Positions 57,492 to 64,000 of a DNA stretch of 64,000 nt are shown here, piece by piece. Source of the stretch: Halosaccharopolyspora lacisalsi (lineage in GTDB: Bacteria > Actinomycetota > Actinomycetes > Mycobacteriales > Pseudonocardiaceae); the NCBI RefSeq assembly GCF_014137975.1, contig NZ_JACGWZ010000003.1, forward strand, positions 27,501 to 91,500, read 5' to 3'. Positions within the stretch are counted from its first letter, which is position 1. Each line of letters begins with the position of its first letter. Below the pieces are notes generated by a model. The model saw nothing but the letters and a program-made list of their open reading frames with translations, was not told where the DNA came from and ran no database searches. The position numbers and the translations under genes are program-made.

Positions 57492-57540
57492 CCAAAGTAC
57501 CCGGGCATGTCCATGCCCCCGATATCGACGGAGCCTCCCC

Positions 57541-57915
57541 ATGTCCTTGCCCGCACAGCTGAACTACACCGCAGAGCACGAGTGGCTCGAGGACCGTGAC
57601 AGCGTCGTGCGCGTGGGTGTCACTCCCTACGCGGCGGAAGCCCTCGGCGACATCGTCTACGTGCAGGTGCCCGATGTGGGTCAGCAGATCAAAGCGGGCG
57701 AGGCCTGCGGCGAGCTGGAGTCGACCAAGTCGGTCAGCGACCTCTACGCCCCCGCCACCGGTGAGGTCGTGGCGGTCAACGAGGCCGTGGTGGACGATCC
57801 GTCGTTGGTCAACGCCGACCCCTTCGGCCAGGGATGGCTGATGGAGCTGCGGGTCAGCGAGAAGGGCGAGCTGCTCACGGCCGAGCAGTACGCCGAATTG
57901 ACCGGCGGGGCGTAG
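57541..57915 (+). CDS. gcvH: Glycine cleavage system H protein
   Basis: The 124-residue carrier shuttles the methylamine group between GcvP and GcvT on a lipoyl arm. The lipoylated Lys63 lies in [14 protein letters not shown], and TAEHEWL and the late GWLMELRVS are typical. The ATG comes directly after the riboswitch helix. gcvP and gcvT are not in the window. sdaA follows 34 nt later. Confidence 0.96.
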   Translation: MSLPAQLNYTAEHEWLEDRDSVVRVGVTPYAAEALGDIVYVQVPDVGQQIKAGEACGELESTKSVSDLYAPATGEVVAVNEAVVDDPSLVNADPFGQGWLMELRVSEKGELLTAEQYAELTGGA

Positions 57916-57949
57916 GCGGCCCACGCCACTCACAAGGAGGAACTGGTCA

Positions 57950-59311
57950 ATGACGATCAGCGTCTTCGATCTTTTTTCGGTGGGCATTGGTCCGTCGAGT
58001 TCGCATACCGTGGGTCCGATGCGGGCGGCCGGCATGTTCGTCGGCAGGTTGCGTGTTGAGGGGGTGTTGCCCGCCGTCGCGTCGGTGCGGGCGGAGCTGT
58101 TCGGTTCGCTGGGTGCGACCGGGCACGGTCACGGCAGCCCGAAGGCGGTGCTGCTGGGGCTGGAGGGGCATCAGCCGGAGACGGTCGATCCGGGCGCGGT
58201 CAGCGGGCGTGTCGACCGGATCCGGGAGTCCGGTCGGATCGGGCTGGGTGGAACGCACGAGATCGGCTTTTCGGTCGATCGTGACCTGGTGATGCATCGG
58301 CGCGAGTCGCTGCCGGTGCACTCGAACGGGATGCGGTTCAGCGCGTTGGACGGTGATGGTGGCGAGCTGCTGGTGGCCGCGTACTACTCGGTCGGGGGTG
58401 GTTTCGTCGTCGATGACGAGGCCTCCGGTGCCGATCGCGTCAAGCCCGACGAGACGGCGGTCGAGTATCCGTTCCACACCTCGGCGCAGTTGTTGGAGCA
58501 GGTGTCCGGGCCGGGGCCGGATGTCAGGATCAGCGATGTCATGTGGGCCAACGAGCGGTCCTGGCGTGACGCCGCTGCCGTGCGTGCCGGTCTGCTGCAC
58601 ATCTGGCAGGTCATGCGCGAGTGCGTGGACAACGGGTGTGCCAACACCGGGGACCTGCCCGGGGGGCTGAAGGTGGGGCGTCGAGCGGCCGAGCTGCAGG
58701 CCAAGCTCTCCGCGGACGACGACTCGATGGAGTGGGTCACGTTGTTCGCGCTGGCGGTCAACGAGGAGAACGCCGCCGGGGGGCGGGTCGTGACGGCCCC
58801 GACCAACGGTGCGGCGGGCATCATCCCGGCGGTGCTGCACTACTACTGGTGGTTCGTGCCGGGAGCGAGCGAGGACGGTGTGGTGCGGTTCCTGCTCGCG
58901 GCGGGTGCCGTCGGCGTGCTGTTCAAGGAGAACGCCTCGATCTCCGGTGCCGAGGTGGGGTGTCAGGGCGAGGTCGGTTCGGCCTGTTCCATGGCCGCCG
59001 CCGGGCTGGCCGAGGTGCTCGGGGGCACCCCGTGGCAGGTGGAGAACGCCGCCGAGATCGCCATGGAGCACAACCTCGGGTTGACCTGCGATCCGATCGG
59101 CGGTCTGGTGCAGATCCCGTGCATCGAGCGCAATGCGGTGGCCTCGGTCAAGGCGATCACCTCGGCGCGGATGGCGCTGCGCGGCGACGGCAGCCACCAC
59201 GTGTCGCTGGACAAGGTCATCAAGACCATGCGCGCCACCGGCAAGGACATGAAGGACAAGTACAAGGAGACGGCACGCGGCGGCCTGGCCGTCAACGTCA
59301 TCGAGTGCTGA
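57950..59311 (+). CDS. sdaA: L-serine ammonia-lyase (single-chain, iron-sulfur type)
   Basis: The 453-residue enzyme deaminates serine to pyruvate. The N-terminal beta domain starts [21 protein letters not shown], and the catalytic alpha domain holds [15 protein letters not shown]. The [4Fe-4S] cysteines lie in [19 protein letters not shown] and [18 protein letters not shown]. The ATG has AAGGAGGAA upstream. Placement behind the glycine riboswitch with gcvH couples serine removal to glycine level, since the cleavage and hydroxymethyl system makes serine from glycine. Confidence 0.96.
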   Translation: MTISVFDLFSVGIGPSSSHTVGPMRAAGMFVGRLRVEGVLPAVASVRAELFGSLGATGHGHGSPKAVLLGLEGHQPETVDPGAVSGRVDRIRESGRIGLGGTHEIGFSVDRDLVMHRRESLPVHSNGMRFSALDGDGGELLVAAYYSVGGGFVVDDEASGADRVKPDETAVEYPFHTSAQLLEQVSGPGPDVRISDVMWANERSWRDAAAVRAGLLHIWQVMRECVDNGCANTGDLPGGLKVGRRAAELQAKLSADDDSMEWVTLFALAVNEENAAGGRVVTAPTNGAAGIIPAVLHYYWWFVPGASEDGVVRFLLAAGAVGVLFKENASISGAEVGCQGEVGSACSMAAAGLAEVLGGTPWQVENAAEIAMEHNLGLTCDPIGGLVQIPCIERNAVASVKAITSARMALRGDGSHHVSLDKVIKTMRATGKDMKDKYKETARGGLAVNVIEC

Positions 59312-59570
59312 CCGAGGAGGCTGACCGGTCGTGCTGTCTCTCGTGGGGTCTCGGCGCTGCTCGCCGGTGCCCGGCGTCTGACGGCCCGGAGAAGGTCTGA
59401 CGGCCCGTACCGGGCATCCGTACCCGGAGTTCGGTGCGGGCCGCACGCCGTCCGCGACGATTTCGCCAAAAGCGCCCCCGCCGGTGATTCCGGCCGTTAC
59501 ACTCCTGCGCTGGTCGACGAACAGTCATGACCTTCCCAACGGGGTGGCGCAGCAGGCGGAGGAGACGAGA

Positions 59571-59882
59571 TTGAGGTACGGACGCGGTGTGCTCGCGGCG
59601 GCGGTGCTGACGGCGGTGCCGGTCATGGCCGGGTGTGGTCCGGGTACGGTCGAAAAGGACGAGCTCGCCGAGACGATCGGTCGGCGCCTCGAGCAGAAGG
59701 TGGGGCAGCGGCCCGACGAGGTCACGTGCCCGCGTGAGCTCCCCGCCGAGGTGGGAGCCTCCGTGAAGTGCGAGCTGACCGCCGGTGGAACCGCTCTCGA
59801 CGTCACGACCAGCGTTACCTCGGTGGACGGCGGCGACGTGAAGTTCGACATCGAGGTCGAGGAGCTGCCCGCCGGACGGTGA
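59571..59882 (+). CDS. DUF4333-like lipoprotein
   Basis: The product of about 103 residues has a lipoprotein signal ending VMAGC (Cys22). The mature part KDELAETIGRRLEQKVGQRP, then VTCPRELPAEVGASVKCEL and the final VKFDIEVEE fits the small actinobacterial DUF4333 domain, which has two conserved cysteines. The TTG start is chosen because GCGGAGGAG lies in front and it begins the signal peptide. Its role at the cell surface is unknown. Confidence 0.82.
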   Translation: MRYGRGVLAAAVLTAVPVMAGCGPGTVEKDELAETIGRRLEQKVGQRPDEVTCPRELPAEVGASVKCELTAGGTALDVTTSVTSVDGGDVKFDIEVEELPAGR

Positions 59883-59936
59883 AACCGTCCCGGGCCGCGT
59901 ACCGGGGGACGGGCGAGCGTGGAGGACACTGGCGAC

Positions 59937-60158
59937 ATGGATGACAGTGACTCCGAAGCCCCCGACTCCGAATCCCCTGCCCGGGGCCCGAACACCGTCT
60001 GCTTCAGCTGCGGCGGTTTCCGCAAGGTCAGCGAGCCTCGGGTCTACGTCATTCAGGCCACGAGCGACACGCGAACGGGCATGAGCATGGGCGAGTGGCG
60101 GGACTGCCCGCACTGCGGGGGGACCGGCCACCTCTCCGGACTGGTTCCGCCGGTGTAG
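59937..60158 (+). CDS. Small zinc-ribbon-like protein
   Basis: The 73-residue protein has an acidic Asp/Ser start and two CxxC pairs (C22/C25 in VCFSCGG and C57/C60 in DCPHCGGTG), the DnaJ-type zinc-ribbon pattern. No other domain fits in the length. The ATG at 59937 follows a GGAGG; GTG at 59919 would add six residues. Function is unknown. It lies 54 nt after the lipoprotein gene. Confidence 0.75.
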   Translation: MDDSDSEAPDSESPARGPNTVCFSCGGFRKVSEPRVYVIQATSDTRTGMSMGEWRDCPHCGGTGHLSGLVPPV

Positions 60159-60286
60159 ATCGGGTTCTGTGTCGTTGCCCCGGGCTACGGCGGTGTACAC
60201 CTCCCGCCACCGGTCCGATCACGGGTCGGCCGGTCACCACGCCGCCGCAGCGACGTTCGTGAAGCCGTGCGACGTCGCCTCGGTCG

Positions 60287-60619
60287 CTAACTCAGCAGGA
60301 CGTAGACGATACCGATGATGCCCACCAGGACGGCGAGTGCGGCCACGGCGCCGGGGAGTGCGCCGTCAGGCAGGGGGGAGCGGCCGTGCAGGCGGTGCTG
60401 CCCCCGCCGGTACCGGCGCCACGCCAGCCAGGTGATCACCACGGCCAGCGGCAGTGTCACTGCCGCGAACACGATCGCCAGCGTCGTGCTGCTGTGCGCG
60501 ATGAAGCGGACCACGACGAGCCCGCCGACCACGAAGGACAGCGCGGTACGGGACCAGGCCAGCGTGGTGCGCTCGTTCTGCAGCCCGATGTCCCACGGGT
60601 TCTCCGCCTCGGAACGCAC
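60287..60619 (-). CDS. DUF202 membrane protein, second of pair
   Basis: The 110-residue protein has the DUF202 start LQNERTTLAWSRTALSF followed by three membrane segments (about 25-42, 45-66, 90-110). GTG at 60619 starts 2 nt after the stop of the other DUF202 gene, so they are coupled. DUF202 proteins are small membrane proteins of unknown role, sometimes fused to or paired with others. Confidence 0.88.
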   Translation of the reverse strand: MRSEAENPWDIGLQNERTTLAWSRTALSFVVGGLVVVRFIAHSSTTLAIVFAAVTLPLAVVITWLAWRRYRRGQHRLHGRSPLPDGALPGAVAALAVLVGIIGIVYVLLS

Positions 60620-60621
60620 GG

Positions 60622-61023
60622 TCAGCTCCCGGTGATCAGCAGCAGCGCGCAGGCCGCCACGCCCACGGCCGTGAGGGCGTAGCCCAGCACCGGTGCCAGT
60701 TTCGGGGCGGGTAACGGCTGACCGGTGCGCAGGGCACGCTCGGTGGCGGCCCACCGCGTGAACGCCGTAGCGCTGCACACGACTCCGCCACCGAGCAGGA
60801 GCACCGCCAGCGCCGTCCTGGCGGGGTTGGAGGCTCCCGGCGCCACCGCGTTGAGCGCCTCGATGCCGACGCCACCGGCCATCAGCGCCAGGGACGTTCG
60901 CAACCACGCCAGGAACGTGCGCTCGTTGGCGAGCGTGAAGCGTGGATCGGGCTCCGCGCCTTCGCGGTAGACCCGGTGCGGCCGACGCCGGGTTCCGTCG
61001 GGTGAGGTTTCCTGTGGCGCCAT
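60622..61023 (-). CDS. DUF202 (YidH-like) membrane protein, first of pair
   Basis: The 133-residue protein has a polar start and then the DUF202 motif TLANERTFLAWLRTSLALMAGG, followed by three membrane segments. It precedes the second DUF202 gene by 2 nt, and together they look like a two-subunit membrane complex. ATG at 61023 is preferred; 61044 is also in frame. Confidence 0.88.
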   Translation of the reverse strand: MAPQETSPDGTRRRPHRVYREGAEPDPRFTLANERTFLAWLRTSLALMAGGVGIEALNAVAPGASNPARTALAVLLLGGGVVCSATAFTRWAATERALRTGQPLPAPKLAPVLGYALTAVGVAACALLLITGS

Positions 61024-61083
61024 GACACCACCGTATCCCGCCACGATCGGAAAACACCCTGCGCACAGCGCGTCACGGGAGTG

Positions 61084-61527
61084 CTACGCGGACGGCTTCG
61101 AACCGGTTTTCCGGAAGTCGAAGACCGAACCGGTGTGGGAGTGGAGTACGCAGGCGTTGGAGAACTTCTCCGTGTAGTCCACGCGCGTGCCGTTCCAGGT
61201 TCCCTTGGCGGTGACCGTCACCGGACGGTAGATCAGCGGGCACAGCGCGTCTCTGTTGGCGCTGAGGGACTTGAACTTGCCCCCGGTGCTGTTCAGGGCG
61301 TCGCAGGCCGCCTTCGCCTTCGGGTGCGTGCCGCCGGCGGGTGAGCAATTGAGCCACACCGAACGGTGCTGTTGCGACATGCCGTCCTCGACGGTGAGGT
61401 GGACGACCTTGGCGCCCCTCTCGGGCGGCTTTACCGAGGTCGGCTCGGCGGTGGCCGTGGCGGGGGCCAGCGCCAGGCCGGCGATCGCCGTCGTCGCGAG
61501 CAGCGTGCGGCCGAGAGCTCTTGCCAT
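61084..61527 (-). CDS. Secreted subtilisin-inhibitor-like (SSI) protease inhibitor
   Basis: The 147-residue precursor has an N-terminal signal peptide (about 1-28, ending ATATAEP). The mature domain shows the SSI pattern: LNCSPAGGTHPKAKAACDAL, CPLIYRPVTVTAKGTW and FSNACVLHSHTGSVFDF. Cysteines 61/75 and 96/126 should form the two disulfides. By alignment with Streptomyces SSI (CPMVYDPV), the reactive-site P1 residue is Leu98. It would protect the cell or its secreted proteins from extracellular serine proteases. Confidence 0.92.
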   Translation of the reverse strand: MARALGRTLLATTAIAGLALAPATATAEPTSVKPPERGAKVVHLTVEDGMSQQHRSVWLNCSPAGGTHPKAKAACDALNSTGGKFKSLSANRDALCPLIYRPVTVTAKGTWNGTRVDYTEKFSNACVLHSHTGSVFDFRKTGSKPSA

Positions 61528-61712
61528 CGTGTCTTCCTCGTTTTCGCAGTAGATTGAGTGTGAGTTCGCTCCTATCTACCCGGAGACCCCGCGCGTATGC
61601 CGCTTCTGCGCCCGGAGTTCACCTGAAAGTGTTTCACCCATTGGAGTGGTACTACTGTGCGTGCTTGTTCGGGGCGGAGGCTCGCGCGTTCCCGGCCACG
61701 AGCCGTCTCGGC

Positions 61713-62441
61713 TCACTCCTTGGAGGCGCGGTCGCGGATGACGTCGTCGACGGCGCGCTGGAAGCCGTTGACCAGCACCTGGATCGTCAGTGGCCGCAAC
61801 TGGTCGCTGGCGGCGCGGACCCGCTCCCGCTCCTGGTCGTCGCGGCCGCGCTCGACGTAGGGGCGCAACACGTTCGCGGCGAACAGCTCGCGCAGCTCCA
61901 CCGCGATCTGCGTGGTGTGCTGTTCGACGATCTGCTTGGCCTGGACCAGCATCTCCATCGGCAGGTCGAGGTCGAGGATCTGGAGGCCGACTCCGAGCAT
62001 CGCCGAACTCGTCAGCCGCAGCTTCTCCGAGTCCTCGTCCAGGTGCTCCAGTATCCCGAGCGCGACGAGCTGCTCCACGCGTTCGTCGTCGAGCGTGCGC
62101 CCGGCCCTCTGGTTGAGCTCGTGCCGGTCGATGTCCTCGGCCTGGTCGTTGGTCCAGGGGGCGAGCAGGGCGCGCTGGAGAGCGAGGTCCTCGGGCGAGG
62201 CGTCGTCGGGGATGCGCTGGAGGTGCCCCTCGATGGCCGAGAGGGTGAACCCGAGATTCTGCAGCTCGCGGATGAGATCGAGCCGAGCGAGGTGTTCGCT
62301 GCCGTACAACCCCAGGCGCCCGCGCAGGTGCGGAGGCGGGATGAGTCCGCGTGAGGAGTAGAAGCGAATAGTGCGCACGGTAACGCCGGCCCGTGCCGCG
62401 AGTCCGTCGATGGTGAGCTCTTCATCCGCTGTCCGGAGCAT
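61713..62441 (-). CDS. MerR-family transcriptional regulator
   Basis: The 242-residue protein has the MerR N-terminal winged helix (TIDGLAARAGVTVRTIRFYSSRGLIPPP, broken as AARAGVTVRTIRFYSSRGL and YGSEHLARLDLI) and a long helical C-terminal domain without metal-binding cysteines. It is divergent from the CaiB and acyl-CoA dehydrogenase genes, and the 113-bp gap holds two GGTGTNACAC dyads. It is a candidate regulator of that catabolic unit and of itself. The ligand may be an acyl-CoA, by inference from neighbours. Confidence 0.88.
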   Translation of the reverse strand: MLRTADEELTIDGLAARAGVTVRTIRFYSSRGLIPPPHLRGRLGLYGSEHLARLDLIRELQNLGFTLSAIEGHLQRIPDDASPEDLALQRALLAPWTNDQAEDIDRHELNQRAGRTLDDERVEQLVALGILEHLDEDSEKLRLTSSAMLGVGLQILDLDLPMEMLVQAKQIVEQHTTQIAVELRELFAANVLRPYVERGRDDQERERVRAASDQLRPLTIQVLVNGFQRAVDDVIRDRASKE

Positions 62442-62463
62442 AGGAGCACCATACTCCTTGACC

Positions 62464-62488
62464 GGTGTGACACCAGCGGTGTAACACT
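62464..62488. promoter_or_regulatory. Tandem operator-like dyads, merR / caiB intergenic region
   Basis: GGTGTGACACC (62464-62474) is a perfect palindrome around one base. GGTGTAACACT (62478-62488) matches it with one end mismatch, 14 bp centre to centre. A TTGACC hexamer at 62458-62463 directly abuts the first. Confidence 0.55.
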
Positions 62489-62554
62489 ATCAGCGTCATA
62501 TTTGTTGTGCTCGCCGTCACCCGTGCGGTGACCGGTCGATTGGGAGACACGCGC

Positions 62555-63718
62555 GTGGCGGAACCGGACGGTGACGGTGCTCGTAGGGGGCCTCTTGCCG
62601 GCGTTCGCGTGGTGGAACTGGCCGGGCTCGGTCCCGCCCCGTTCTGCGCGATGCTGCTGGCCGATCTCGGCGCCGACGTGGTGCGAGTGCAGCGGCCCGG
62701 CGACGGGGGCGCCCCGGACGGCCTGCTCGATCGTGGCAAACGCTCGGTGGCGGTGGACCTGAAGCACGAGCGGGGCCCCGAGACGGTGCTCGGGCTGGTC
62801 GAACGCGCCGACGTGCTGTTGGAGGGATACCGGCCCGGAGTGGCCGAACGCCTCGGAGTGGGGCCGCAGCAGTGCTGGCAGGTCCGGCCGAGCCTGGTCT
62901 ACGGGCGGATGACCGGCTGGGGGCAGGACGGTCCGCTGGCCTCCACGGCCGGCCACGACATCGACTACATCGCCCTCAGCGGAATGCTGCACGCTCTCGG
63001 GCGCGCGGGAGGGCCACCGCAGGTGCCGGTGAACCTGCTGGGCGACTTCGGCGGCGGTGCGATGTACCTGACCGTCGGAGTGCTGGCCGCGGTCATCCAG
63101 GCGCGGGGCGGCGGCCACGGACAGGTGGTCGACGCCTCCATCGTGGATGGATCGGCGCATCTCGGCACCATGCTGTTCGGAATGCTCTCGGCCGGGGGAT
63201 GGAACACCGAGCGCGGGACCAACCTGCTCGACACCGGTGCGCCCTTCTACGACGTCTACGCCACCTCCGACGGCGAGTACGTGGCCGTCGGTGCCCTGGA
63301 GCCTCGCTTCTACGACGAGCTGATCGAACGCCTCGGCCTCACCGGAGAGGTCCCCGACCGCGACGATCCGGCGAACTGGCCCGAACTGCGCGAGCGGCTC
63401 GGTGAGGCCTTCGCGCGGGGAACCCGGCAGGAGTGGGCCGAGGTGTTCGCCGACTCCGACGCCTGCGTGACGCCGGTGCTGTCGATGACCGAGGCGGCCG
63501 AGAACCCGCACGTGCGGGCGCGGGGGACGCTGACGCGCTCCGACGGTGTGCTCCAACCCGCCCCGGCGCCCAGGTTCTCCCACACACCGAACCCCCCACT
63601 CCGCCCCGCGCCCGAACCGGGGGCCGACGGTGCGTCGGTGCTACGTGAGTGGCAGGTCGGCAACGGTGACGACCTGCTGGAGTCCGGAGCCATCCGGCCG
63701 AACCGAGAGGATGCGTGA
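62555..63718 (+). CDS. CaiB/BaiF-family CoA-transferase / alpha-methylacyl-CoA racemase-like
   Basis: The 387-residue protein has GVRVVELAGLGPAPFCAMLLADLGADV broken as VRVVELAGLGPAPFCAMLLA, the active-site AGHDIDYIALSG (His) and LLGDFGGGAMYL (Asp), and VVDASIVDGSAHL. These fit alpha-methylacyl-CoA racemase better than formyl-CoA transferase. It would epimerise 2-methyl-branched acyl-CoAs before beta-oxidation. GTG at 62555 is preferred with GGGAG upstream. The acyl-CoA dehydrogenase starts 3 nt after its stop, so they are one operon. Confidence 0.9.
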   Translation: MAEPDGDGARRGPLAGVRVVELAGLGPAPFCAMLLADLGADVVRVQRPGDGGAPDGLLDRGKRSVAVDLKHERGPETVLGLVERADVLLEGYRPGVAERLGVGPQQCWQVRPSLVYGRMTGWGQDGPLASTAGHDIDYIALSGMLHALGRAGGPPQVPVNLLGDFGGGAMYLTVGVLAAVIQARGGGHGQVVDASIVDGSAHLGTMLFGMLSAGGWNTERGTNLLDTGAPFYDVYATSDGEYVAVGALEPRFYDELIERLGLTGEVPDRDDPANWPELRERLGEAFARGTRQEWAEVFADSDACVTPVLSMTEAAENPHVRARGTLTRSDGVLQPAPAPRFSHTPNPPLRPAPEPGADGASVLREWQVGNGDDLLESGAIRPNREDA

Positions 63719-63721
63719 GCC

Positions 63722-64000
63722 ATGCGCAGGGAACTGTTCGACGACGAGCACGAGGCGTTCCGGGAGTCCGTGCGCGCGTTCGTGAACAAGGAGCTCGTCC
63801 CGCACCAGCAGGAGTGGGAAGCGGCGGGCGTGGTCAGCCGCGATGCCTGGTTGGCCGCCGGTAAGCAGGGCCTGCTGGGGACCTCGGTCGAGGAGCGCTA
63901 CGGCGGTGGCGGTGTCGAGGACTTCCGCTTCAACGTCGTCTTCGACGAGGAACTGGTCTCGGCCGGGATATCCGGTTTCGGCGTCCCGGTGCACAACGAC
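63722..64000 (+). CDS. Acyl-CoA dehydrogenase, N-terminal part (cut by window end)
   Basis: The 93 visible residues start MRRELFDDEHEAFRESVRAF and contain VNKELVPHQQEWE and QGLLGTSVEERYGGGGVEDF, the alpha-helical N-terminal domain of acyl-CoA dehydrogenases. The ATG lies 3 nt after the preceding stop. It makes the FAD-dependent first oxidation of an acyl-CoA. The catalytic Glu and FAD residues lie beyond the window. Confidence 0.93.
   Translation, partial: MRRELFDDEHEAFRESVRAFVNKELVPHQQEWEAAGVVSRDAWLAAGKQGLLGTSVEERYGGGGVEDFRFNVVFDEELVSAGISGFGVPVHND

Overview
The window comes from the chromosome of a high-GC actinomycete. Direct signs are the very GC-rich coding sequence, GTG and TTG start codons, WhiB1, an RsrA-type zinc anti-sigma factor, the 26-residue ribosomal protein bL37, a nickel superoxide dismutase with its maturation peptidase, and a KGD-type 2-oxoglutarate decarboxylase. 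Gene order from aroA/rsgA through SRAP, sigR/rsrA, the biotinyl-carrier-like protein, pdtaS, whiB1 and a DAG-kinase-like gene matches the Rv3217c-Rv3228 neighbourhood of Mycobacterium tuberculosis as I know it. A member of the Pseudonocardiales is my best guess; this is inference, not proven by the window.

Layout. 1-1.6 kb: 3' part of 23S rRNA, 5S rRNA and two strong hairpins. 1.6-9.6 kb: an RNA 2'-O-methyltransferase, a wax-ester/diacylglycerol acyltransferase with a small acidic partner, a frameshifted lipoprotein gene, rsgA-aroA, SRAP and a hydrolase, and a YbaK deacylase. 9.8-10.3 kb: a decayed TnpB gene. 10.3-16.0 kb: the redox/stress block (sigR-rsrA behind its own SigR-type promoter, bL37, carrier protein, pdtaS, whiB1 with two CRP-like sites, lipid kinase). 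16-20 kb: GNAT, secreted carboxylesterase and a heavily decayed NACHT NTPase. 20-28.5 kb: sodN/sodX, a sugar epimerase, malic enzyme, a PAS-GGDEF-EAL protein, a pentapeptide-repeat protein and a branched-polyamine-synthase-like enzyme. 28.7-32.1 kb: a complete four-gene glycine-betaine/choline-type ABC importer. 32.2-41.1 kb: histidine utilisation (iclR, hutH, hutU, an M20 amidohydrolase, hutF, hutI, lysR). 41.1-47.9 kb: kbl-tdh, a DUF6104-type protein and kgd. 48-54 kb: a fused ABC exporter and a two-gene ABC-2 system. 54-59.3 kb: ald, a PucR regulator, and gcvH-sdaA behind a tandem glycine riboswitch. 59.5-64 kb: small envelope and secreted proteins, then a MerR regulator divergent from a CaiB/BaiF CoA-transferase and an acyl-CoA dehydrogenase cut by the window end.

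How the genes fit together. Much of the right half handles amino-acid carbon: histidine to glutamate (hut), threonine to glycine (tdh, kbl), glycine sensing (riboswitch), serine to pyruvate (sdaA), alanine to pyruvate (ald), malate to pyruvate (malic enzyme) and 2-oxoglutarate entry to the TCA cycle (kgd).

No intact mobile element, CRISPR array, prophage or biosynthetic cluster was seen. I did not find a clearly new multi-gene system. The least explained signals are a family of GGTTTCGCGCGAAACC-core palindromes confined to intergenic gaps between 28.5 and 41.2 kb, several perfect operator-like dyads upstream of catabolic operons, and decayed remnants of TnpB and NACHT genes.
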